From Nanchangia anserum (GTDB taxonomy: Bacteria > Actinomycetota > Actinomycetes > Actinomycetales > Actinomycetaceae), in contig NZ_CP060506.1 of the NCBI RefSeq assembly GCF_015240065.1, positions 806,001 to 870,000 on the forward strand: a stretch of 64,000 nucleotides of DNA, read 5' to 3'. Shown here piece after piece: positions 1 to 7,197 of the stretch. The notes under the pieces are model-generated. The model did not search any database. It had not been told where the DNA came from and saw only the letters and a list, made by a program, of their open reading frames with translations. Made by a program: the position numbers and the translations under genes. Position 1 is the first letter of the stretch. Each line of letters starts with the position of its first letter.

Positions 1-218
1 AAAATGCCGAGCTTCTCGGCGTCCTTGATTTCCTCGACCGCCTCGGCCACGTGCAACATCGCCTTCGTCGGAATGCAGCCGCGGTGCAGGCAGGTGCCGC
101 CAACCTTATCGCCTTCGATGAGGGCCACCTTCTTGCCCAACTGGGCGGACCGAAGGGCCACGGCGTAGCCGCCACTGCCTGCTCCGAGGACAACGACGTC
201 GTACGAGGTGCTGGACAT
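1..218 (-). CDS. lpd: dihydrolipoyl dehydrogenase, N-terminal part (runs off the window)
   Basis: This is the flavoprotein E3 subunit that reoxidises dihydrolipoamide in 2-oxoacid dehydrogenase complexes, using FAD and NAD+. About 72 residues are visible. They begin MSSTSYDVVVLGAGSGGYAV, which contains the GxGxxG dinucleotide fold, and continue to the redox-active disulfide motif GGTCLHRGCIPTK at about residues 42-54. The start at 218 is preceded by AAGGAG at a suitable distance. The gene continues beyond base 1, so the rest cannot be judged. Other flavin disulfide reductases share these motifs, but the CLHRGC spacing is that of lipoamide dehydrogenase. Confidence 0.93.
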   Translation of the reverse strand, partial: MSSTSYDVVVLGAGSGGYAVALRSAQLGKKVALIEGDKVGGTCLHRGCIPTKAMLHVAEAVEEIKDAEKLGI

Positions 219-421
219 GTGCGCTCCTTAAGAATCGCCAAACACGGTGCGGACGGGATGGCCCGCAAGCTGTCTCCATTGTGTCACTAAAAAGCGGCCA
301 GCGGCGAGCGGGCGACAGACTAAAGTCCCCACCCGACGTGGCGTTCGCCATAGGGGAGAGAAGATCGCGGGCGCGGCTTAGAATAGGTCCTCGCCTAAGC
401 CGTAGCAGTGAGGAGACAACC

Positions 422-850
422 GTGAGCGAGGACGTGAACGCGTCGACGATCGACACCAGGCCGCCGGCCCTAGGTGCGGCCCGCGTCCTCATGGGGATCC
501 TCGTCATCTTCGCCGCGTGGTCAACGATCGCGGCGGGAAGCCGCCTCGTCGACCAGGCGAGCGTCGGCAACGCCCTCGACGTCATCACCGGCCTCGTGTG
601 GTGCCTCGTCGCAGCCGGCATCATTCACAACGGTCGGCGGATGCGTGCCCTCGCCGTCACCGGGTTGCTCCTCCACGCGGTCGGTCTCGTCGTGGCTGCG
701 GCAGCCGAAACCGCCGAGGCCGACTGGGTGCGCGAGTGGTTGATCTGGCGCGGGGGCGGGGCCCACTACTGGTGGATTCCCGCAATCCTGCTCGTCGTGG
801 CGGCGTGGTGGATGATCGTTTCGGATCCGCGTCGCCTCGCCGGACGCTGA
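422..850 (+). CDS. small four-helix membrane protein, function unknown
   Basis: The protein has 142 residues if it starts at the GTG at 422, which has GAGGAG 6 bases upstream. An upstream in-frame ATG at 281 would add a basic, low-complexity stretch with no ribosome site, so I prefer 422. About four hydrophobic segments are visible: GAARVLMGILVIFAAWSTIA, NALDVITGLVWCLVAAGII, the LAVTGLLLHAVGLVVAAAA region, and a C-terminal WWIPAILLVVAAWWMIV. No catalytic motif is visible. It stands alone between divergent lpd and convergent trmL. Similar short integral membrane proteins are common and uncharacterised in actinobacteria. Confidence 0.7.
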   Translation: MSEDVNASTIDTRPPALGAARVLMGILVIFAAWSTIAAGSRLVDQASVGNALDVITGLVWCLVAAGIIHNGRRMRALAVTGLLLHAVGLVVAAAAETAEADWVREWLIWRGGGAHYWWIPAILLVVAAWWMIVSDPRRLAGR

Positions 851-854
851 GCGG

Positions 855-1316
855 CTAGGTCAGCCCGGGGAACCCGCACTGACGCAGCGCCTCGTAAGTC
901 GCGATCGAGGCGGCGATCGTGAGATTGAGTGAGCGCCGCTGTGGCGTCATGGGGATGCGCACCTGCTCGGTGATGCGCGCATCGGCCAGCACCTCGGCCG
1001 GCAACCCCGTGGGTTCCGGGCCAAACAGCAGGCCGTCGCCGTCGCGATAGGACACGTCCGTGTGCCACGTCGTGGCGTGGCCGGTGAAGGCGTAGAGACT
1101 GCCTTCGATCTCGGCCACGGCCTCGTCGAGATTCGGGTGGACCTTCACGTGAGCGAGGTCGTGATAGTCCAGCCCCGCCCGCTTCAATCGCGTGTCGTCC
1201 ATGACGAAGCCCAGTGGCTCGATGAGGTGAAGCATCGATCCCGTGCAGGCCGACAGGCGAATGGCAGCGCCGGAATTGCCCGGGATACACGGGGCGTAAT
1301 ACAGCAGGTGAAGCAC
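855..1316 (-). CDS. trmL: tRNA (cytidine/uridine(34)-2'-O)-methyltransferase
   Basis: This is a SpoU-class (SPOUT) RNA 2'-O-methyltransferase that modifies the wobble base of leucine tRNAs in the known family. It has 153 residues, the usual length of the minimal TrmL fold. Family blocks visible are IPGNSGAAIRLSACTG near the N terminus, LHLIEPLGF, DYHDLAHVKVH, the AdoMet-knot stretch LLFGPEPTGLPAEVL, and SLNLTIAASIATYEALRQ at the C terminus. It starts with GTG at 1316, 11 bases after the stop of the PEBP gene, so the two may be cotranscribed. Confidence 0.9.
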   Translation of the reverse strand: MLHLLYYAPCIPGNSGAAIRLSACTGSMLHLIEPLGFVMDDTRLKRAGLDYHDLAHVKVHPNLDEAVAEIEGSLYAFTGHATTWHTDVSYRDGDGLLFGPEPTGLPAEVLADARITEQVRIPMTPQRRSLNLTIAASIATYEALRQCGFPGLT

Positions 1317-1327
1317 GGGCAGGAAGT

Positions 1328-1867
1328 CTACCCCGCGTCCTCGGGCGTGCGATACATCCCCGTCACCGTCGCGATTGCGAGGGTGTGGAAGAGCGCCTGG
1401 AAAGACACAGCGGTGGGGCGGGTGTCGTGATCGACGTCAAGGGAGTCGACGTCGAGCGCGTGGACGGCAAAGATGTAGCGGTGTGCCCGGTCTCCCGCGG
1501 GCGGCGGGCACCGAAGAAATTGCGCTGCCCCGTGTCGTTCGGGCAGTGGAAGCCTCCGCTCAGCTCCGCGTCTGAGGCTCCCGCACCCGCCGCGAGCTCG
1601 GCGACGCTGCCCGGCACGTTAGCCGCACACCAGTGCCAAAACCCCGCTGGGGTCGGCGCATCGGGATCAAAACATGTCACCAGAAACGAGCGCGTGCCGT
1701 CCGGGAAACCCGACCACGACAGCTGCGGGGAACGCGAGCCGCCCTGCGCCGTCGCCGACGTCCAACGCCCCATCGTCGACCATGTCCGTCGACGTCAGCG
1801 TGAAGGAGGGGAAGTGAGGCAGCAGGTCGTAGGGGTTGGGGGCGAGTGGGCGGGCAGAGAGATCCAT
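1328..1867 (-). pseudogene. YbhB/PEBP family protein with two compensating frameshifts
   Basis: PEBP/YbhB proteins are small soluble ligand-binding proteins of uncertain role. The start at 1867 has GAGGAGG upstream and encodes MDLSARPLAPNPYDLLPHF. Near 1743-1760 the homologous frame changes: the core SRSPQLSWSGFPDGTRSFLV, then CFDPDAPTPAGFWHW and CPNDTGQRNFFGA, lies in a different frame. Near 1513-1520 it returns to the first frame for PPPAGDRAHRYIFAVHAL and the end at 1328. The two shifts cancel, so the total of 540 bases is divisible by three. As read, the gene cannot make the full PEBP fold. Either there are two sequence errors or the gene is dead. Confidence 0.75.
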
Positions 1868-1962
1868 CGGTCCTCCTCGGCAAGACGGCGGTGTCGTTAC
1901 CGACACTGTAGCCGGAAACGTGGCCGGCGGCTAAGGGTGGGCGCAGCAGCTGCGGCGCGCGC

Positions 1963-1983
1963 TAGTATCGAACGTATGTTCGA
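1963..1983 (+). promoter_or_regulatory. SOS (LexA) box and -10 element of the imuA'-imuB-SNF2 operon
   Basis: TCGAACGTATGTTCGA at 1968-1983 is a perfect palindrome matching the actinobacterial LexA box (CGAAC-N4-GTTCG). The -10-like hexamer TAGTAT at 1963-1968 abuts it. The start codon ATG (1976-1978) lies inside the box, so the transcript would begin at or next to the ATG. Bound LexA would cover the -10 region and the transcription start. An identical 16-base box precedes dnaE2. Confidence 0.88.
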
Positions 1984-2434
1984 GAGTGTGGAGGGGGTCC
2001 CCGCGCGCCTGGACCGGGCACGGCGCGCGCTCGCGGTAGCGGAGAAACGCGTGGGAATCCGTGGGTCGCGCCCGCGTGCGGGAGGCGTCATTCGCTGCCC
2101 GGCACGCCGGGTCGACCTGTACGAGGCGATGGCGCGCGCCATGGGGACTTACGGGTGGGCCGGCGTCGTCGCGCTGCCCGATGTCGGGTGGTTGGCGGCG
2201 GCTCAGCACGGAGTCGACCTCGATCGAGTGCTCTACGTCCCGCGCACGTTCGGCAGCGACGTCGCCATCTTGACGGCCCTCGTCGACGCGTGCGCCGTCG
2301 TCGTCGCCGGCAGCACGCGCGTGGAACCGATGAGCGCGCGCACGTTGGCAGCGCGGGCCCACGCCCGCGGCTGCACGGTGATCGCGCTGGGGGCGTGGCC
2401 AGGCGCGCGCGAGCGCGCGGTGGAGGTGGGGTAA
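1976..2434 (+). CDS. imuA': ImuA'-like SOS mutagenesis accessory protein
   Basis: ImuA' is the accessory subunit that works with ImuB and the error-prone polymerase DnaE2 in damage-induced mutagenesis. The protein has 152 residues starting at the ATG embedded in the LexA box (MFESVEGVPARLDRA). The central part (GVVALPDVGWLAAAQHGVDL, then DRVLYVPRTF and SARTLAARAHARGCTVIALG) resembles the RecA-like core seen in actinobacterial ImuA' proteins. No intact Walker A motif is visible, and the protein is shorter than mycobacterial homologues. Its stop overlaps the imuB start (TAATG), indicating translational coupling. Assignment rests mostly on context and moderate similarity. Confidence 0.75.
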   Translation: MFESVEGVPARLDRARRALAVAEKRVGIRGSRPRAGGVIRCPARRVDLYEAMARAMGTYGWAGVVALPDVGWLAAAQHGVDLDRVLYVPRTFGSDVAILTALVDACAVVVAGSTRVEPMSARTLAARAHARGCTVIALGAWPGARERAVEVG

Positions 2435-4017
2435 TGGCGCAGCGCCGATTAGTCGTCTGGGTCGCCCACTGGGCCCTACAGATCGCGCAGGCCGGATATC
2501 CGCCCGACGCCCCGGCGGCTCTGGCCAGCGGGCAGACCATCCTGGACGTCTCGCCCGTGGCTCGGCGCGCCGGAGTGCGCCCACGCATGCGCGTTCGCCA
2601 GGCGCGCGCGATTCTCCCGCACCTCGCGTTACTCCCGCCCGATCCCGATCGATCGCAGCGAGCCTTCGATCGGGTTCTCCACGCCCTCCACGAGCTGCGT
2701 TGGGACGTCAGCGCGTGGCGGCCAGGCCTGGCCGTTGCGCCGCTGGGGAGACTGAGCAGTGACGCCGACGAGGAGCAACTGATGGAACAGGCCGGTGAGG
2801 TCATCGCCTACCACACGGGAGCCGACGCCAGCGTCGGGATCGCCGACGGCACCCTCGCCGGGATCGTCGCCGCCCACCGTGGCCTCAGAGTCGCCCCCGA
2901 CGAACAGGCGGCTTTCCTCGCCCCGCTGCCGACAACCTGGCTGCCCCTCGTCTACGAGGCCGGCCCGCATCGGCGCGACGTCGCCGAGTTTGTCGATCAG
3001 CTGCGCCAGCTTGGAATCCGCCAGCTCGGCGACATCCGCCGCCTGCCCGCCGGGTCGCTTGCCGCGCGCTTTGGCGCAGCCGGCGAACTCGTCACCCTTC
3101 TCGCTCGCGGAGAGGACTGGCCGTTGCACGGGCGGGCGTGTGGTGACGACGACGTCGCCCGCACGCGCGAGTGCGACCCGCCGCTGCGTGACAGCGGACA
3201 GGTCGTCTTCCTCGCCAAACACCTTGCCGACGACCTGCTCGATGACCTCAGCCAGCGCGGCCTCACCCTCACCCGCCTGCGCATCACCTGCACGTTTGGC
3301 CTCGGCGAGCACCGCGCTCGCACGTGGGTGCTCGATCCGCCCCCGCGCAGCCGCGACATCGTCACCCGGGTGCGCTGGCACGTCGACGAGTGGCTGGGCG
3401 AGGCCGGCGCCGTCACGGGCGGGGTCCACGCCCTCACCCTGACGGCGCTCGCCGTCCTGCCCCTGGCCGAACTCACCCCGAGCTTGTGGGGCGACGAACG
3501 CTCCGTCCTCCACACCCGCCGCGCCCACGCCGCCGCCACCCACATCACCCGACTGGTCGGCAGCGACGGGGTGACCCGGCTCCACCGCCAAGGCGGTTTC
3601 GATCCGCGCTCGCGGGTGCGGCCGCACCCCTGGGATGCGCCACCGCCCCCGCTGGCACCCGAGGATGCGCCCTGGCGCGGCGCAGTGTGCACCCCGGCCC
3701 CGACGCTGCTGTGGGATACCCCGCGCGGGGTCGGGGTGCGCGATGGTGCCGGGAACCCCGTGACGATTGACGAGGATGGCGAGTTGAGTGCGCCCCCGGC
3801 GGTTCTCGATCGCTCGATTGGGGCAAGCTGCCCCATCGGTGAGGCCTATGGGCCCTACCCGGTTAACGGGGCGTGGTGGCGAGGCCACGGCGACGCCGAT
3901 ACGTTTCGGGCCTACCTCATCGTTCGCTGCGAAGGCGATGCGCTGCTGCTCGTCTATCGGCAGGGTCGGTGGTGGCATGAGGGCACCTATGAGGATTCGA
4001 TCGCGGTGCTACGCTGA
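2434..4017 (+). CDS. imuB: ImuB, Y-family polymerase-like mutasome protein
   Basis: ImuB is a catalytically inactive Y-family homologue that bridges DnaE2 to the sliding clamp. The protein has 527 residues. It opens with RRLVVWVAHWALQIAQAGY, where active Y-family enzymes have a metal-binding Asp in the equivalent YxDxNxF block; that acid is absent here, as expected for ImuB. The palm-finger region (DVSPVARRAGVRPRMRVRQA), the helix-hairpin-helix region (LGIRQLGDIRRLPAGSLAAR) and the typical C terminus with YLIVRCEGDALLLVYRQGRW are all recognisable. It overlaps imuA' by one base and is followed after 32 bases by the SNF2 gene, so all three are probably one LexA-controlled transcript. Confidence 0.9.
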   Translation: MAQRRLVVWVAHWALQIAQAGYPPDAPAALASGQTILDVSPVARRAGVRPRMRVRQARAILPHLALLPPDPDRSQRAFDRVLHALHELRWDVSAWRPGLAVAPLGRLSSDADEEQLMEQAGEVIAYHTGADASVGIADGTLAGIVAAHRGLRVAPDEQAAFLAPLPTTWLPLVYEAGPHRRDVAEFVDQLRQLGIRQLGDIRRLPAGSLAARFGAAGELVTLLARGEDWPLHGRACGDDDVARTRECDPPLRDSGQVVFLAKHLADDLLDDLSQRGLTLTRLRITCTFGLGEHRARTWVLDPPPRSRDIVTRVRWHVDEWLGEAGAVTGGVHALTLTALAVLPLAELTPSLWGDERSVLHTRRAHAAATHITRLVGSDGVTRLHRQGGFDPRSRVRPHPWDAPPPPLAPEDAPWRGAVCTPAPTLLWDTPRGVGVRDGAGNPVTIDEDGELSAPPAVLDRSIGASCPIGEAYGPYPVNGAWWRGHGDADTFRAYLIVRCEGDALLLVYRQGRWWHEGTYEDSIAVLR

Positions 4018-4049
4018 AAATTTGGCCGGACGACACGGAAAGGACAGCG

Positions 4050-7000
4050 ATGGCAGCCTCGATCGACGTGGTGCTTCGGGCGCTAAGCGACGACGAGATC
4101 CGCGCCTTCTTGGGCCCGGCCAGCTACCTGCGCGCCGACCGCCTCGTCCGCGCGGGTGCGCTCACCCGGGTCTCACACGCGGCCGAGGGCGTCGACGGGC
4201 AGGTCCACGATGCCGCGACGGGCGTGACCTACACGGTGTCGCTGCGCGCACATGGGGCGACGCTAGAGGAGCTCGAAGCCCGGTGCACGTGCGCGCTCGG
4301 TCCGCGCTGTGTCCACATGCTCGCCCTCATCCTTCAGGTGCGCGATCACGCGCGCGAAGCGGGCATCGGCTGGCGCGAACACCTGGGCGGCCTCGTCACC
4401 GCCGACACCGATCGTGCCCCGCTGGGCCTCGGCCTTGACTATGCCGATTCGCGTGAGGTCACGATCTACCCGCTCCGCCGGACGAGGCGCGGAGAGTGGA
4501 CCCGCGCGCGGGTCAGCTGGAAGGACCTGGCGTCGGGATGGGAATCGGTGACCGGCGATCTGCGTTCGCGCCACGTCACCGTCATGAAGGGGATCGTCGA
4601 CCTGGCGACCTCGCGCAATCGCGCGGGCGAGATCACCCTGGCATCCCTGCGCGACCACGCCCTCACCCAGCTCCTCATTGCCCATTCGGCCGGCGTCGCC
4701 CTCATCGACCAGGTCAGTGGCCGCCAGATCAGGCTCGCCGAGGCCTCGGCCCACCCGGTCATCGACATCCGCGCCGAAGGCGACGACCTGCGGGCAGACC
4801 CCGCAATCCGCATTGGCGAGCAGGTTCTGCACCGCGACGAGTGGATTATCGGCGGGACTCACGCGCTGTGGCTGCTGCGGCTCAACCCGCCGGCCCTCCA
4901 CGCCCTCACGACGACCCTCACCCCGGCGGCGCGACGCTGGTGGGGCCGCCCCGATCCCGTGACGATCCCCGCCGCCGACATCGGCGAATTTGCCCTCACC
5001 CTGGCTCCGATCCTCACCGACGATCTCCCGCTCACCTCCACCGATCGATCGTGGACGCCGCCCGAAGCTGCCGACCTCGTCCTCGAGGGGTACGTGACAA
5101 CCCTGGGGGAGAGCCTGGGCATCACGTGGACGTGCCGCAAAGGCGACCACCGCGCTGCCTGGAACACCTACGCCGGAAGCGACCTGCTCGCCCTCACCCA
5201 GGACATCGCCGACGTCTACGCCCGGACGGGAATCGAGGACGCCGCTTCGCCACTGGCCTATCGCTGGTCGCCCGATGATCTCCCCACCCTCGTGGGAACA
5301 CTGGTTCCCGCACTGGCCAGCCTCGATCACGTCACCGTGAGCGTCGACCCCGTCCTGGCCGGGCGCGTCCTCACCGGCACTCCCCACATCGCCGTCACGC
5401 TGAGTGCCGGGCAGCGCCGCGACTGGCTCGGACTCTCCGCCCGTGTAAACATCTGCGGCCACGACCTCGCCCTGCGTGACGTCATCCTCGCCCTCAGTCA
5501 CGGCCAGAGCCACCTTGAGGTCACCCCCGGGGTGTGGGTCGACATCACCGATCCCGACCTGTGCGCCATCGCCCAGGCGCTGCGCGGCGCCGCCGATATC
5601 ACCGACCGACCCGGCGCGGACGTTTCTGTCACCACCTACGACGCCGAGGTGCTGGCACAGCTGCGCGACCACAGCGACACCTTCGAGGCCCCCCGGGAAT
5701 TCCTCGACCGCCTGGCCCACATCGAACGCGGCCCCGGCACCTTCGAGATGCCCCCGGCGCCCGGCCTCACCCTGCGCTCCTACCAGCAAGACGGCGCCGC
5801 GTGGTGCCACTGGCTGTTCACGTGCGGACTCGGCGGGATCCTCGCCGACGACATGGGGCTGGGCAAAACCGTTCAGGTCCTCACCGCGATCGCGGCCGAT
5901 CGCCTCGCGCATCCCGATCGCGGCCCGGTCCTCGTCGTCGCCCCGACGTCGGTGGCCACGACGTGGATCAGCGAGGCCGCCCGGTTCTATCCCGATCTCG
6001 TCGTCACCCGGCGTGACGGCACCCGCGCCACGCGCGCAGACACGGTCGGCGACCAGGCCGGCGGCTGCGACATTCTCGTCACCTCGTATCACCTGTTGCG
6101 CCTCGAGATCGACGACTACGCCGAGATCTCCTGGGGCGGATGCGTCCTCGACGAGGCACAGGCCGTGAAGAACCCCGCATCGCGCACCCACCGCGCGATC
6201 CGCCGCCTCGACTGCGCCTGGCGGTTGGCGGTGAGCGGGACGCCGGTCGAAAACTCGGTCATGGACCTGTGGGCCATCTACGCCCTCGTCGCGCCGGGCC
6301 TGTTGCCTCCGCGCACCCGCTTCATCGCCCGCTACCGCCGCCCCATCGAGGCCGACGGCAACCGCGAGGCGGCCGAGGAGCTGAAACGCCGCTACCGACC
6401 CTTCCTGTGTCGGCGTACGAAAGAGCAGGTGGCCGCCGATCTGCCGGCGAAGAGCGAACAGGTCGTCACCCTCGAGCTAGGTGAGGGCCACCGCCGCATC
6501 TACGACGCCTACCTCGCTCGCGAACGCCAGCGCATGCTCGGCCTCATCGACGACGTCGACGCCAATCGCATGGGCATCCTGCGCGCCCTGACGAAGCTCC
6601 GCCTCCTCAGCCTCGATCCCGCGCTGGTCGACGGGGTCGGGCAGGCGGAATCGGCAAAAACCGATTACCTCATCTCCCGCATCGGCGAGCTGCGCGCCGC
6701 GGGCCACTGCGCGCTCGTGTTCAGCCAGTTCACCAGCTATCTCGCCCGCGTGCGCGAACGCCTGGACGCCGAGGGGATCGCGCACGCCTATCTCGACGGG
6801 GCCACCCGCGACCGCGAGGGGGAGATCGCCCGATGGCGCGCAGGCGAGGCCGGCGTCTTCCTCATCAGCATTAAGGCCGGCGGCTTCGGGCTAACCCTGA
6901 CCGAGGCCGACTACGTGTTTGTGCTCGACCCCTGGTGGAACCCCGCCGTGGAAGCCCAGGCCGTCGACCGCGCGCACCGCATCGGGCAAACGCGCCCCGT

Positions 7001-7181
7001 CACCGTCTATCGCCTCCTGGCAGCTGACACCGTCGAAACCCAGGTCGCCGCGCTCGCGGAGTCGAAACGCCAGCTGTACGACCGCGTGATCGGCCAGGGA
7101 GGAATGGCCTCGTTCGACAGCGCGCAGCTGCGCGACCTCATCGCCGCTTCCTTCGGCGCGGGGCGGCCTGCCTCCCTATAA
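4050..7181 (+). CDS. SWIM zinc-finger SNF2-family helicase in the mutasome operon
   Basis: This is a 1043-residue SNF2-type ATPase. A SWIM zinc finger lies near the N terminus (C79, C81, C87, H89 in CTCALGPRCVHM). A long middle region of unknown fold follows. The ATPase core then shows GILADDMGLGKTVQVL (Walker A, about residue 600), LDEAQAVKN (DEAQ box, about 700), SGTPVENSVMDLW, and the C-terminal helicase lobe with DPWWNPAVEAQAVDRAHRIG. The ATG at 4050 has GGAAAGGA about 6 bases upstream. It lies 32 bases after imuB, and its stop codon sits within the -10 hexamer of dnaE2. SNF2 proteins remodel protein-DNA complexes; a role in clearing lesions or stalled protein for the mutasome is inference from position. 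Confidence 0.93.
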   Translation: MAASIDVVLRALSDDEIRAFLGPASYLRADRLVRAGALTRVSHAAEGVDGQVHDAATGVTYTVSLRAHGATLEELEARCTCALGPRCVHMLALILQVRDHAREAGIGWREHLGGLVTADTDRAPLGLGLDYADSREVTIYPLRRTRRGEWTRARVSWKDLASGWESVTGDLRSRHVTVMKGIVDLATSRNRAGEITLASLRDHALTQLLIAHSAGVALIDQVSGRQIRLAEASAHPVIDIRAEGDDLRADPAIRIGEQVLHRDEWIIGGTHALWLLRLNPPALHALTTTLTPAARRWWGRPDPVTIPAADIGEFALTLAPILTDDLPLTSTDRSWTPPEAADLVLEGYVTTLGESLGITWTCRKGDHRAAWNTYAGSDLLALTQDIADVYARTGIEDAASPLAYRWSPDDLPTLVGTLVPALASLDHVTVSVDPVLAGRVLTGTPHIAVTLSAGQRRDWLGLSARVNICGHDLALRDVILALSHGQSHLEVTPGVWVDITDPDLCAIAQALRGAADITDRPGADVSVTTYDAEVLAQLRDHSDTFEAPREFLDRLAHIERGPGTFEMPPAPGLTLRSYQQDGAAWCHWLFTCGLGGILADDMGLGKTVQVLTAIAADRLAHPDRGPVLVVAPTSVATTWISEAARFYPDLVVTRRDGTRATRADTVGDQAGGCDILVTSYHLLRLEIDDYAEISWGGCVLDEAQAVKNPASRTHRAIRRLDCAWRLAVSGTPVENSVMDLWAIYALVAPGLLPPRTRFIARYRRPIEADGNREAAEELKRRYRPFLCRRTKEQVAADLPAKSEQVVTLELGEGHRRIYDAYLARERQRMLGLIDDVDANRMGILRALTKLRLLSLDPALVDGVGQAESAKTDYLISRIGELRAAGHCALVFSQFTSYLARVRERLDAEGIAHAYLDGATRDREGEIARWRAGEAGVFLISIKAGGFGLTLTEADYVFVLDPWWNPAVEAQAVDRAHRIGQTRPVTVYRLLAADTVETQVAALAESKRQLYDRVIGQGGMASFDSAQLRDLIAASFGAGRPASL

Positions 7182-7197
7182 TCGAACGTATGTTCGA
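7177..7197 (+). promoter_or_regulatory. SOS (LexA) box and -10 element of dnaE2
   Basis: TATAAT at 7177-7182 is a consensus -10 and shares its last bases with the stop codon of the SNF2 gene. TCGAACGTATGTTCGA at 7182-7197 is a perfect LexA palindrome identical to the box at 1968-1983. The dnaE2 ATG (7190-7192) lies inside the box, 7 bases after the -10, the same spacing as at imuA'. This implies a leaderless, LexA-repressed transcript for dnaE2. Confidence 0.9.

Noticed and set aside
1385-2434. A longer version of imuA' starting at 1385
   Set aside because: It would be antisense to the PEBP gene and read through the LexA box. The ATG inside the box with its -10 element is a better start.
4263-6191. 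A 642-codon open frame antisense to the SNF2 gene
   Set aside because: It mirrors the codon structure of the SNF2 gene and has no start signal or motif.
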